The position numbers were made by a program, and so were the translations under genes. 64,000 nucleotides of DNA from Qipengyuania vesicularis. GTDB taxonomy: Bacteria; Pseudomonadota; Alphaproteobacteria; Sphingomonadales; Sphingomonadaceae. The stretch's first letter is position 1, and each line of letters begins with the position of its first letter. Below the pieces are notes generated by a model, which saw nothing but the letters and a program-made list of their open reading frames with translations, was not told the DNA's origin and did no database searches. Below, piece after piece: positions 1 through 8,151 of this stretch. Location of the stretch: NCBI RefSeq assembly GCF_019711415.1, contig NZ_JAIGNJ010000002.1:496001-560000 (forward strand). Direction: 5' to 3'.

Positions 1-791
1 AGACCGTCGAGGCCGAAGTTTTTGGCGAAATCATCATCGATCTTGGTGTCGCCCTCGACCTTCACCTGCTTCACGGTGACGTCGAATTCGGCCTTCTTTC
101 CAGCGAGATGCGTCGCCTGGTAATCTTCGGGGAAGGTGACTTCGATGGTCTTGCTATCGCCGGTCTTCACGCCCGTCAGCTGGTCTTCGAAGCCGGGGAT
201 GAACATGCCCGAGCCGAGCACCAGTGCTGCATCCTCGGCCTTGCCACCTTCGAATTCCTCGCCATCGACGCGGCCGACGAAATCGATGATGAGCTGGTCG
301 CCTTCGGCAGCCTTCTTGCTCTTCGCGGCGTCCTTGTAGCTCTTGTTGTTCTCGGCAAGCTTGCCGATCGCGTCCATCACTTCCTCGTCGGAGACGGGAA
401 CGGTCAGGCGCTCGATCTTGATATCGTCGGTGCTCGGAGTCTCGACTTCGGGGAGCACTTCGAGTTCGATCGTCAGGCTGGCGTCCTTGCCTTCCTCATA
501 GCCTTCGCCCAGCTCCACCTTCGGCTGCATCGCCGGCTTGAGCTTGTTGTCCGCCATGGTCTTGTCGACCGATTCGCGAATCATGTCGTTCACGGCCTGC
601 GCGTGCAGCTGTTCGCCATGCATCTTGCGCACCAGGTTCGCGGGCACCTTGCCGGGGCGGAAGCCGGGCATCTTCACCTGCGGGGCGATCTTCTTGATCT
701 CCGAATCGACACGCTCGTCGATTTCCTTGGCCTTGATGGTGATCGCGTAGGCGCGCTTGAGGCCTTCGTTGGCGGTTTCTTTGATCTGCAT
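1..791 (-). CDS. tig: Trigger factor, ribosome-associated chaperone (3' end cut by window edge)
   Basis: Trigger factor binds the ribosome exit tunnel and shields nascent chains in the cytoplasm. The frame opens with ATG at 791 (MQIKETANEG) and stays open to base 1, giving 263 codons of a protein usually about 430-540 residues long, so the C-terminal chaperone arms lie outside the window. Residues 43-50 read GFRPGKVP, the ribosome-docking signature of the family. The segment from about residue 165 (GDQLIIDFVGRVDGEEFEGG) is the FKBP-like prolyl isomerase domain. It lies 60 bases downstream of tRNA-Leu on the same strand. In many bacteria clpP-clpX-lon follow tig, but that side is not visible here. 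Confidence 0.95.
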   Translation of the reverse strand, partial: MQIKETANEGLKRAYAITIKAKEIDERVDSEIKKIAPQVKMPGFRPGKVPANLVRKMHGEQLHAQAVNDMIRESVDKTMADNKLKPAMQPKVELGEGYEEGKDASLTIELEVLPEVETPSTDDIKIERLTVPVSDEEVMDAIGKLAENNKSYKDAAKSKKAAEGDQLIIDFVGRVDGEEFEGGKAEDAALVLGSGMFIPGFEDQLTGVKTGDSKTIEVTFPEDYQATHLAGKKAEFDVTVKQVKVEGDTKIDDDFAKNFGLDG

Positions 792-851
792 GGGGTTGGA
801 ACTCGTAAGTTTACTGTCTGTCGGTGCAAGAGGCCTGCGTGAGGGCGAAAC

Positions 852-936
852 TGGTGCGGGCGAAGGGACTCGAACCCCCACATCTTTCGATACTGGTACC
901 TAAAACCAGCGCGTCTACCAATTCCGCCACGCCCGC
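852..936 (-). tRNA. tRNA-Leu (anticodon UAG), CCA encoded
   Basis: On the minus strand the acceptor GCGGGCG (936-930) pairs with CGCCCGC (862-856), followed by discriminator A and an encoded CCA (854-852). The anticodon stem CTGGT/ACCAG encloses the loop TTTAGGT, giving anticodon TAG. The T-arm contains GTTCGAGTCC. The 85-base length fits the long variable arm of a leucine tRNA. It sits just upstream of tig on the same strand. Confidence 0.95.
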
Positions 937-1089
937 AAACCGCAAAACGGGGCTGTGCGCCGACGGTCGCCCGCCGCGCATATAGGCGCGTGCCTCTAGT
1001 CGGATGAGACCAAAAGGGCAAGCGCGTCGCACAAGCCTTGCGACAGGAAGTCTTGCGGGTGGTGCCCGACCGCAGTAGAGGCGCGCGCC

Positions 1090-1386
1090 ATGAGCGAAGA
1101 TAGCAGCGCAAGCGACAAGCCCCAGACCCCTCCGATGCAGCTCTCGGTGAACCCGAAGAGCCCGCATTTCGACGTCGACGTTCTCCAGCGCGGCGTGGGC
1201 ATCAAGTTCAAGGACCGCGTTCGCACCGATATCGAGGAGTACAACATCTCCGAAGGCTGGGTGCGCGTGCAGGCAGGCAAGACCGTGGACCGTCATGGCA
1301 ATCCGCTGACGCTGAAGTTGAACGGCCCTGTCGAAGCATGGTTCGAAGATCTTGGCGACAATCCGCCCGTCGCCAAGGCCGGCTGA
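1090..1386 (+). CDS. DUF3297 family small protein
   Basis: This 98-residue protein (MSEDSSASDK start) matches my recollection of the DUF3297 family, common in Proteobacteria and sometimes labelled a glutathione peroxidase without experimental support. The core (LSVNPKSPHFDVDVLQRGVG and RVQAGKTVDRHGNPLTLKLN) is conserved-looking and soluble, with no signal or membrane segment. The ATG follows an AGAGG ribosome site at about nine bases. The gene stands alone, with a strong terminator downstream at 1470-1506. No biochemical function can be assigned. Confidence 0.85.
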   Translation: MSEDSSASDKPQTPPMQLSVNPKSPHFDVDVLQRGVGIKFKDRVRTDIEEYNISEGWVRVQAGKTVDRHGNPLTLKLNGPVEAWFEDLGDNPPVAKAG

Positions 1387-1469
1387 GCAGCCGCTTTCCT
1401 ACTTCGCGGCAGGTGTGGCAGGCCCGATGAGATGAGCCTGCCCCGCCGCCCAAACCCAAGCAATTCCGC

Positions 1470-1506
1470 CGCCAGGGGCACCCAGATGCCCGGTGGCGTT
1501 TTTCTT
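1470..1506 (+). terminator. Rho-independent terminator after the DUF3297 gene
   Basis: CGCCA (1470-1474) pairs with TGGCG (1494-1498), and GGCA (1477-1480) pairs with TGCC (1487-1490). A small internal bulge and a six-base loop separate the arms. TTTTTCTTTT follows immediately on the plus strand. It separates the DUF3297 gene from der. Confidence 0.85.
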
Positions 1507-1601
1507 TTCAGGACCGTGTTCCATCTGTTCCATCCTGTTGGAACACCCCCGCGCCCTTGCCAAAGCCCCGGCAATCGCCCACCTGCCCGCAAGGCGAGAC
1601 C

Positions 1602-3041
1602 ATGACCGATACTGCGAAACCCACCGTCATCATCATCGGCCGACCCAATGTCGGCAAATCGACGCTGTTCAACCGGCTTGTCGGCAAGAAGCTTGCGCTG
1701 GTCGACGACCAGCCGGGGGTGACGCGCGATCGCCGCATGGGCGATGCTGAAATCGCAGGTCTGGAATTCACCATCGTCGATACGGCGGGGTGGGAAGACG
1801 AAGACCCCGACAGCCTGCCCGGCCGGATGCGCAAGCAGACCGAGGTGAGCCTGGAAGGCGCCGATGCCGCGCTGTTCGTGGTCGATGCGCGCGCCGGGAT
1901 CACCCCGCTCGACGAGGAGATCGCCCGCTGGCTCAGGCAGCAGGATGTGCCCGTCGTGCTCGCCTGCAACAAGGCAGAAGGCAAGGCGGCAGAACCCGGC
2001 ATTCTCGAAAGCTATAGCCTGGGCTTGGGTGAGCCGATGGGCATCAGCGCCGAACATGGTGAAGGCATTGCCGACTTGTTCAGCGGATTGTGGCCGATCA
2101 TCGGCGCGAAGGCGGAAGCCGCCGAAGCCGCTGCCGAGCTCGAAGCGGAGCTCGACGAGGAAGACCTCTCTGGCCCCCTCAAGCTCGCCATCGTCGGGCG
2201 ACCCAATGCGGGCAAGTCTACGCTGATCAACCGGATGCTCGGCGAGGATCGCCTGCTGACTGGCCCCGAGGCCGGCATCACGCGCGATTCGATTGCCGTC
2301 GATTGGGAGTGGTTCGACCCCAAGGCAAACGAGCAGCGCGAGATCCGCCTGATCGACACCGCCGGCATGCGCAAGCGCGCCAAGGTTGTCGACAAGCTCG
2401 AAAAGCTCTCTGTCGCCGATGCGCGGCGCGCGGTTGATTTCGCCGAAGTCGTGGTACTTCTGCTCGATGCGACCAAGGGGCTGGAGCACCAGGATCTCAA
2501 GATTGCCAGCCAGGTGCTGGAAGAAGGTCGCGCGCTGATGGTTGCGATCAACAAGTGGGATATCGCCGAAAACGCCTCCTCGCTGTTCAACGGCATCCGC
2601 GAGGCATTGAACGAAGGCTTGAGCCAGGTGCGCGGTGTGCCGCTGTTCGCCGTGTCGGCCAAGACCGGCAAGGGCATCGACACCATGCTCTCCGCCGCCT
2701 TCGAATTGCGCGAGGCTTGGAGCCGCCGCGTCCCCACTGCGGCACTCAACCGCTGGTTCGACGATGCGCTGGCCGCCAATCCGCCGCCCGCACCGGGTGG
2801 CCGCCGGATCAAGCTTCGCTACATCACGCAGGCTAGCGTGCGCCCGCCGCGCTTCGTGGTGTTCGGGACGCGCCTCGACGATCTGCCCAAGAGCTACGAA
2901 CGCTATCTGGTGAACGGTATCCGCGCCAAGCTCGGCTTCGATGCGGTTCCTGTGCGCGTGGTGTTGAAGAGCCCGAAGAACCCTTACGATTCCAACCGCG
3001 GAGGTGGCGGCAAGTTCAGCGGCGGGGAAGGCCGTGATTGA
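1602..3041 (+). CDS. der: Ribosome biogenesis GTPase Der (EngA)
   Basis: Der is a double-GTPase needed for 50S ribosomal subunit maturation. Two G domains are visible. The first P-loop GRPNVGKS is at residues 13-20 and the second, GRPNAGKS, starts at residue 199. Each is followed by a DTAG switch, and the second carries NKWD. The first G4 is NKAE instead of the usual NKxD. A C-terminal KH-like domain follows (RRIKLRYITQASVRPPRFVV), ending in a short glycine-rich tail. ATG 1602 with AAGGCGAG upstream is chosen over an in-frame upstream start because it begins just before the first G domain. Its stop overlaps the next gene by eight bases, which suggests translational coupling. Confidence 0.97.
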   Translation: MTDTAKPTVIIIGRPNVGKSTLFNRLVGKKLALVDDQPGVTRDRRMGDAEIAGLEFTIVDTAGWEDEDPDSLPGRMRKQTEVSLEGADAALFVVDARAGITPLDEEIARWLRQQDVPVVLACNKAEGKAAEPGILESYSLGLGEPMGISAEHGEGIADLFSGLWPIIGAKAEAAEAAAELEAELDEEDLSGPLKLAIVGRPNAGKSTLINRMLGEDRLLTGPEAGITRDSIAVDWEWFDPKANEQREIRLIDTAGMRKRAKVVDKLEKLSVADARRAVDFAEVVVLLLDATKGLEHQDLKIASQVLEEGRALMVAINKWDIAENASSLFNGIREALNEGLSQVRGVPLFAVSAKTGKGIDTMLSAAFELREAWSRRVPTAALNRWFDDALAANPPPAPGGRRIKLRYITQASVRPPRFVVFGTRLDDLPKSYERYLVNGIRAKLGFDAVPVRVVLKSPKNPYDSNRGGGGKFSGGEGRD

Positions 3042-3522
3042 CGCCCTGCTGCTGATTCCCGGTATCGAGTTGCTCGAGCGGACCAGCTCGTCGATCCGGG
3101 TGCAGAATGTCGTCCAGCTGAGCATGGCGCCAGCCTTCCTGCTCGCCGGGATCGGTGCGGTCATGAACGTCATGACCAACCGCCTGATCTGGGTCGCGAA
3201 CAAGATCGAGCGGATCCTGAAGGCGAGCGACGGAGACGAGGCGAACGATCTCCTTGTCGAGCTGCCTGCTCTGGAGCAACGGCGTATCCACGCCCAGCGC
3301 GCGGTGATGCTGAGCACGGCGGCCGCCTTTACGATCAGCATCGTGATCATGTTGCTGTTCGTCAGCGCATTCGTGAAGGCGCCGCTCGGCACGCTGGTTG
3401 CTTTTGCATGGGTGCTGACCATGGGCCTGCTGATGGCGGGCCTCGCCTCTTTCCTACTCGAAACAAGAGTGGCAGCACGCCGCAATCGCGAGCGCATGGA
3501 CGAGCGCAAGTTCGGGCCCTGA
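3034..3522 (+). CDS. DUF2721 family membrane protein
   Basis: The 162-residue product resembles the DUF2721 family. An N-terminal segment (RTSSSIRVQNVVQLSMAPAF) leads into three hydrophobic stretches, at roughly residues 30-50, 92-112 and 120-145, so it should sit in the inner membrane. I chose GTG 3034, preceded by GGGGAAGG. It overlaps the der stop by eight bases. An upstream GTG at 3004 is also in frame, and ATG 3124 would cut into the conserved part. Function is unknown, and coupling to der is a statement about expression only. Confidence 0.75.
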   Translation: MIDALLLIPGIELLERTSSSIRVQNVVQLSMAPAFLLAGIGAVMNVMTNRLIWVANKIERILKASDGDEANDLLVELPALEQRRIHAQRAVMLSTAAAFTISIVIMLLFVSAFVKAPLGTLVAFAWVLTMGLLMAGLASFLLETRVAARRNRERMDERKFGP

Positions 3523-3598
3523 TTTGGCCGACTCGGCTCCGGGGTGCTAGGAGCCAAAGAAAAACAAGATCCTAGGGGTCGCGGAGGAGGAGAAATCC

Positions 3599-5377
3599 AT
3601 GAAGACCGCCGCTACCTTGGGCTTTGCCCTTGCCGCCCCGCTTGCCTTGTCCGGCTCGATGACCACGCCGACCTCGGCAGCGCTTTCAGATGCGCAGCTT
3701 GCCGCGCTCGATCCCACCCTGCCTGGCCGCAACGCCTGCCGGGGGTTCTTCACCGGTGCCGACGCGCTCGACAAGCGCCTCGCGCTCGCCCGCTCCTTCG
3801 GCGCGGGCCAGCTGGCGACTTCGGCGGCTATCGGGCTGATCGGCGACACCGGTCGTTACGACCTTCCAGCGACGGGCCTCACCGGAGAGGCGCGCAGCTA
3901 TTTCGATCAGGGCATCGCGCTCACATACGGCTTCAACCACAAGGCCGCGATCCGCAGTTTCCGCGAGGCAGCCCGCCTCGCCCCCGATTGCGCAATGTGC
4001 TGGTGGGGTGTCGCGCTCGCCAATGGTCCCAACATCAATGCGGGGATGGATGACGCGGCCAACCGCGATGCCCTCGCCGCGCTCGAGCGCGCGACCGAGC
4101 TTGCAGCGAGTGCGAGCGAGACCGAACGCGCGATCATCGCGGCGCAGAAGCAGCGATATGCGCTCGAAGGCGACCGCGCCGCGCTCAACGCGCAATATGC
4201 CGACGCCATGGCGGCACTTGCCGATGCGAACTCGGGGAATGACGACTTGCAGATCCTCGCGGCAGAGGCGGCGATGAACACGACGCCGTGGAATTACTGG
4301 ACGGCGGAGAAAGAGCCGCAGCCGCGCATCGGCATGGCGGTCTCGCGCATCGAGACGGTGCTCGCGCGCAATCCGCAGCATCCGCAGGCCTCGCATCTGC
4401 TGATCCACCTGCTCGAGAACGGCCCGGACCCGCGCCGGGCCGAAGCTGCGGCAGACGAGCTCAACAGGAGCGGGCCGCGCAAGCTCGGCCACCTCGTCCA
4501 CATGCCCGCGCATATCTACTACCGGATCGGGCGCTACGCGGATTCGATCGAAGCCAACATCGCCGCAGCTCGCGCGGACGAGGCCTATCTGGCAAGTGCA
4601 CCGGAGGATGCGCTCTACCGTTACGGCTACTACCCGCATAACGTCCACTTCCTCTTGGTCAGCGCGCTGATGGTGGGAAACATGCAGGCTGTCGCTAGCG
4701 AAACGGCGCGTCTTGAGGCCATCCTCGACGCCGATATCGCGCGAGAGCTCGCATGGGTGCAGGCGATTCACGCCGCGCCCCACTTCGCCCTGGCGCATTC
4801 GGGCTCGCCGCAAGCGATCCTGGCACTGACCAAGGAGAAGACCGACCTCGCCTATGTCGATGCGATGCGCCTCTATGCGCGCGCTGTGGGTCACTCGCTG
4901 GCCGGGGACGAGGCTTCTGCCGAAGCGACGATTGCCGAGATCGATGCGCTGATCGAGGCGCCCGATGTCGTGGCGATGACGGAGCAATTCTTCCCCGCAC
5001 CCGATCTCGTCAAGTTGGCCGGCCTTGCCGCACGCGGACGGCTGGCGCTCGCATCGGGCGATCCGTCGGCTGCTGTCCGTTACTTCGAACTGGCGGAGAG
5101 CATCGAGGCGACCATTCCCTATTCGGAGCCGCCCTTCTGGTACTATCCAGTCGCCCAATCGCGCGGCGCGGCGCTGTACAAGTTGGGCCGTCACGAAGAA
5201 GCCGTCGCCGCGTTCCGCAAGGCGCTGTTCCAGGCCCCGAACAATGGCTGGGCGCTCTACGGGTTGTCGAAGGCACAGGCGGCAGCCGGAAACCGGGTCG
5301 AAGCCAAGGCCGCCAAGGCCAAACTGGAGGAGATCTGGCAGGGCGACACGGCATGGCTCTCGATGGAGCGGCTCTAG
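3599..5377 (+). CDS. Exported tetratricopeptide-repeat protein, function unknown
   Basis: This 592-residue protein has an N-terminal signal-like segment (MKTAATLGFALAAPLALSG) and an excellent GGAGGAGG ribosome site. TPR-like helical pairs are visible near residues 95-150 (FNHKAAIRSFREAARLAPD), around 290-325 (HIYYRIGRYADSIEANIAAA) and near the C-terminus (LGRHEEAVAAFRKALFQAPN). A CAMCWWGVALANGP segment after the first repeat recurs, as I remember, in a family of uncharacterised proteobacterial TPR proteins. It probably works in the periplasm as a scaffold. The gene is monocistronic, with no informative neighbours. Confidence 0.75.
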   Translation: MKTAATLGFALAAPLALSGSMTTPTSAALSDAQLAALDPTLPGRNACRGFFTGADALDKRLALARSFGAGQLATSAAIGLIGDTGRYDLPATGLTGEARSYFDQGIALTYGFNHKAAIRSFREAARLAPDCAMCWWGVALANGPNINAGMDDAANRDALAALERATELAASASETERAIIAAQKQRYALEGDRAALNAQYADAMAALADANSGNDDLQILAAEAAMNTTPWNYWTAEKEPQPRIGMAVSRIETVLARNPQHPQASHLLIHLLENGPDPRRAEAAADELNRSGPRKLGHLVHMPAHIYYRIGRYADSIEANIAAARADEAYLASAPEDALYRYGYYPHNVHFLLVSALMVGNMQAVASETARLEAILDADIARELAWVQAIHAAPHFALAHSGSPQAILALTKEKTDLAYVDAMRLYARAVGHSLAGDEASAEATIAEIDALIEAPDVVAMTEQFFPAPDLVKLAGLAARGRLALASGDPSAAVRYFELAESIEATIPYSEPPFWYYPVAQSRGAALYKLGRHEEAVAAFRKALFQAPNNGWALYGLSKAQAAAGNRVEAKAAKAKLEEIWQGDTAWLSMERL

Positions 5378-5507
5378 CACGCTCGTCCCGTCGCGAATGC
5401 ACATCAATTCGCGGTCAGGGCGTGCCTGTGGCAAGACCTTAGTCGGACGGTTGCTCACCGTTCATTCTTGCGGGCCAAACATGGAAGGCGGACAGTAGGA
5501 GGACCCC

Positions 5508-5720
5508 ATGCCACGCATTCACCTGGCGCTCGAGCAACGCCATTCGGCCGACGGTAGCCCGCTGTTGATCGAGGCGCTCGACGTGCAGACCGCCCTCGCC
5601 GTCGCCGACATCAACGTGGCAAATGGTAGCGCGGAGTTATGGGAGGGTGAACGCAGGCTCGGACGCCTGACCAAGCACGGCGGCGATCACGCGACCTTCT
5701 GGGAGATCGTGGCGGACTAG
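5508..5720 (+). CDS. Hypothetical 70-residue protein
   Basis: A short soluble protein (MPRIHLALEQRHSADGSPLL start) with a strong AGGAGG site seven bases before ATG. It has no signal peptide or membrane segment. The C-terminal half (ELWEGERRLGRLTKHGGDHA) suggests a small beta-rich fold, but I do not recognise a family. Its TAG stop interlocks with that of bfr in the tetranucleotide CTAG. Strong ribosome site and codon use like its neighbours support a real gene. Confidence 0.65.
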   Translation: MPRIHLALEQRHSADGSPLLIEALDVQTALAVADINVANGSAELWEGERRLGRLTKHGGDHATFWEIVAD

Positions 5721-6208
5721 CCGTCCTCGCCCTCTCCGGCGGCCTTCGAGTTGAGCTGGACGTAATTCTGCAGGCCCATCCGCTCGATCATGTCGAACTG
5801 GGTCTCGAGGAAGTCGACATGCTCTTCCTCGCTTTCGAGGATGCGCTCGAATATCTCGCGGCTGGTGTAGTCGCGCACGGTTTCACAGTGGGCAATCGCG
5901 TCCTTGAGCAGCGGGATCGCCTCCATTTCGACCGCGAGGTCCGCCTTGAGGATTTCCTCGACCGTCTCTCCGACCTTGAGCTTGTGGATCGCCTGGAAGT
6001 TCGGAAGGCCGCCGAGGAAAAGGATGCGCTCCGCAAGCACATCGGCATGCTTCATCTCGTCGATCGATTCATGCCGCTCATATTCGGCCAGCTTGGTCAC
6101 GCCCCAATCGGCGAGGACACGGTAGTGCAGCCAGTACTGGTTGATCGCGGTAAGCTCGTTGGTGAGCGCCTTGTTGAGGAAATCGATAACCTTGGGATCG
6201 CCCTTCAT
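5717..6208 (-). CDS. bfr: Bacterioferritin, haem-containing iron-storage protein
   Basis: Bacterioferritin forms a 24-subunit shell that oxidises Fe(II) and stores it as a mineral core. The 163-residue length is typical. Ferroxidase ligands are all present: E18, E51, H54, E94, E127 and H130. M52, the haem ligand shared between subunits, is also present in HESIDEMKHAD. The gene is downstream of bfd on the same strand with a 124-base gap, so the pair probably exchanges electrons for iron release. No Fur-like palindrome is seen immediately upstream of bfr itself. Confidence 0.97.
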   Translation of the reverse strand: MKGDPKVIDFLNKALTNELTAINQYWLHYRVLADWGVTKLAEYERHESIDEMKHADVLAERILFLGGLPNFQAIHKLKVGETVEEILKADLAVEMEAIPLLKDAIAHCETVRDYTSREIFERILESEEEHVDFLETQFDMIERMGLQNYVQLNSKAAGEGEDG

Positions 6209-6332
6209 GGCGCTTATCTCCGCTGCAATTCGAGTCGCCGCCTTATGCGCCGCGGCATTCCTCGCGACAAGGGTGGAAAGGCGGAAAAATGGCGGAAATC
6301 CGACAGTTGCGAGCGATTTTCAGTAGCGGGAA

Positions 6333-6527
6333 CTAGGCTGCGACGGTGGTCGGCTCGAAGGCCATTTCGCGCTCTTCGAAGACAATTGCATCGGCATCGG
6401 CGAGGCACGTTCCGCAATTTGGACGCTTGCCCAAGGCGGAGTAGCAAGCTTCTGCATCGCCCGGGCACCGGCGCGCGGCATTGCGCAGATCGCTTTCCCT
6501 GATGGCGTTGCAGATACAGACGTACAT
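6333..6527 (-). CDS. bfd: Bacterioferritin-associated ferredoxin Bfd
   Basis: This 64-residue [2Fe-2S] protein docks on bacterioferritin and supplies electrons that release stored iron. It starts MYVCICNAIRESDL and has a CPNCGTC-like pair later (PNCGTCLADADAI), giving the four family cysteines (C4, C6 and a later CxxC). An upstream in-frame start would add 22 residues without homology, so ATG 6527 with GGGAAG upstream is preferred. Two Fur-like palindromes occupy its promoter. That suggests induction under iron starvation, as known for bfd in other bacteria. Confidence 0.93.
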   Translation of the reverse strand: MYVCICNAIRESDLRNAARRCPGDAEACYSALGKRPNCGTCLADADAIVFEEREMAFEPTTVAA

Positions 6528-6541
6528 GCGCTTCGACTTCC

Positions 6542-6587
6542 CTTGCGATTGATTCGCAAGAGCAGATGTAATGCGAATTATTCTCAA
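6542..6587 (-). promoter_or_regulatory. Two Fur-like operator palindromes at the bfd promoter
   Basis: The proximal site, 6542-6560, is a perfect 7-5-7 palindrome, CTTGCGATTGATTCGCAAG, 15 bases before the bfd ATG. The distal site spans 6572-6587. Read on the minus strand it is TTGAGAATAATTCGCA, which differs at two central positions from a site upstream of the siderophore receptor (TTGAGAATCGTTCGCA at 52219). Both fit the general Fur-box pattern of inverted GAAT/ATTC cores. Assignment to Fur is by pattern and by the iron-related gene. Confidence 0.65.
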
Positions 6588-6597
6588 TAGCAAGTCT

Positions 6598-7872
6598 TCA
6601 CCGCCTCAGGGCAAACATCCGACCATAGGTCAGGCAGCGCCACAGCCACTCGAGTGGCCCGTAACGGAAGCGGTCGAGCCAGGGTTTCGACCAGCCCAAC
6701 ATGATCGACCAGGCGAGCAGGACTACGAGGTACAGCTCGCTACGCCCCAACCGTCCGAACAGGTCGAGGCCCCAGTTTCCAAATACCAACAGCATGACGA
6801 TCGATGTGCCGAGGTAATTAGTGAAAGCCGCGCGACCGGCCGCCTCGACACGTTTCCCGAGCCATCCTCCGGCTCTTGGCGCCCAGAGGACGAGCAGAAA
6901 GAGGAAACCAAGCGTCATGGCGAGGCGCGGAAGATGCGACCAGCCCACAAGCGCGGCGTAGGTTCCGTAGTAGGTATACCCTCCAGCCTTGGTCGCCAGC
7001 GCAATCCAAGCCGTGGGTATCGCTCCAACCATGAGCAAACTCCCACCCCACCGGCGCAATCTACTCGGTGACCAGTCCCCGGTGAAAAGACCTAAGCGAA
7101 AGAGAGCGATCCCCAACAGAACGAGAGGAAGGATTTCGAACGGGAACTCGGTGAACTCGATTGTGGGATCCCATGCGTGCCATTCGAAATTGTGCCCGAC
7201 GAAGTCCCAGTAACTGCCGTCCTGCAGTATCGCTGCCTCGTCCTGACCATCGGCCAGATCGGCCTCTGCTCCGGCGATGAATTCCGCCCTCACCTGCTGC
7301 AGTGCCGCGCTATCGGGCGGAGGACCGTCGACCACGCTCTGCACGAATCCCATCGTCGAGCCGAAGTAGATGGCGCCCGAGACATACCCCACCATGGCGA
7401 GGCCGATCTGCTGCTTCGGCGAGAGGTCGAGCAGCAGGAACACTGCAACTACCCCGGAGAACGCATAGGCGAAGAGGATGTCTCCCCTCCACACGAAATA
7501 GAAGTGAATCAGACCGAACAGGCCCAGCCACAGGAGCCGCCGGACCTGGAGCATACGTGTTGCGCCCTTCTCCCACGCCTTCTCGAGGAATAGCCAGAGG
7601 CCGGCCCCGAACAGGATCGCGAAGAGGCCGCGCATCTTGCCGTCCACAAGTATGAACTGGGCGACCCACATCCAGTCTTCGCTTGGCGAGTGGCCCGTCG
7701 TGAAGGCCCCCGGATAGCCATAGGCGGGGTGGGGCTGGCCTATGGACATGATGTTGGCCACCAGGATGCCCATCACCGCGATCCCGCGAATGAAGTCGAG
7801 GCTCGCAATCCGGCCGCCCTCCAGCGCCGCTGGCCGGGGGCATTCTTGCGCAGCTATTCTCGAATCATCCAT
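6598..7872 (-). CDS. DUF418 family integral membrane protein
   Basis: The 424-residue protein has about ten hydrophobic segments and the DUF418 hallmarks: an N-terminal RIASLDFIRGIAVMGILVAN, a KMRGLFAILFGAGLWLF segment and a C-terminal RYGPLEWLWRCLTYG. It is probably in the inner membrane. Family members are often called acyltransferase-like or transport-associated, but function is not established. Its stop is about ten bases upstream of the distal Fur-like site of bfd, so it is transcribed toward bfd and may read through. A weak GGGAC site precedes ATG 7872. Confidence 0.85.
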   Translation of the reverse strand: MDDSRIAAQECPRPAALEGGRIASLDFIRGIAVMGILVANIMSIGQPHPAYGYPGAFTTGHSPSEDWMWVAQFILVDGKMRGLFAILFGAGLWLFLEKAWEKGATRMLQVRRLLWLGLFGLIHFYFVWRGDILFAYAFSGVVAVFLLLDLSPKQQIGLAMVGYVSGAIYFGSTMGFVQSVVDGPPPDSAALQQVRAEFIAGAEADLADGQDEAAILQDGSYWDFVGHNFEWHAWDPTIEFTEFPFEILPLVLLGIALFRLGLFTGDWSPSRLRRWGGSLLMVGAIPTAWIALATKAGGYTYYGTYAALVGWSHLPRLAMTLGFLFLLVLWAPRAGGWLGKRVEAAGRAAFTNYLGTSIVMLLVFGNWGLDLFGRLGRSELYLVVLLAWSIMLGWSKPWLDRFRYGPLEWLWRCLTYGRMFALRR

Positions 7873-8052
7873 GTTCGTCCCGATTTCTACCCAAACAGGC
7901 TTGCCGACCTAGCCTGCGGAAGCCCTTGCGCCACAATCAGCGACAGAGAAACTCACACCTTTCGTGGGGATTCGACCGGTTCACCGCCCTTACCTCCCCC
8001 TCCCGCCGATCGACGGCTCGCCACCCCACCCGGGTTCAATTGTTTCGCGTTG

Positions 8053-8067
8053 TTAACCCTAAATTAG
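8053..8067 (+). promoter_or_regulatory. Possible CtrA-like site upstream of the parA unit
   Basis: TTAA-N7-TTAG, one mismatch from the CtrA consensus TTAA-N7-TTAA, lies about 85 bases before the chosen parA start in an otherwise empty 279-base gap. This is a pattern match only. A one-mismatch site of this kind will also occur by chance. Confidence 0.3.
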
Positions 8068-8151
8068 TGGTAGTCTGCGATCCCCCTTCAACGAGACCGC
8101 CGCAAGACGCGGCATGATTGATTGACACAGGCGCTACAGGGGGACCTAGCC

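Noticed and set aside
1293-3557. A 754-codon open frame on the minus strand opposite der and the DUF2721 gene
   Set aside because: It lies wholly antisense to der, whose two G domains are unmistakable. The antisense product has no recognisable motif and reflects high-GC codon bias.
3686-5458. A 590-codon minus-strand frame opposite the TPR protein
   Set aside because: The plus-strand gene has a strong ribosome site, signal peptide and TPR motifs. The antisense frame has none.
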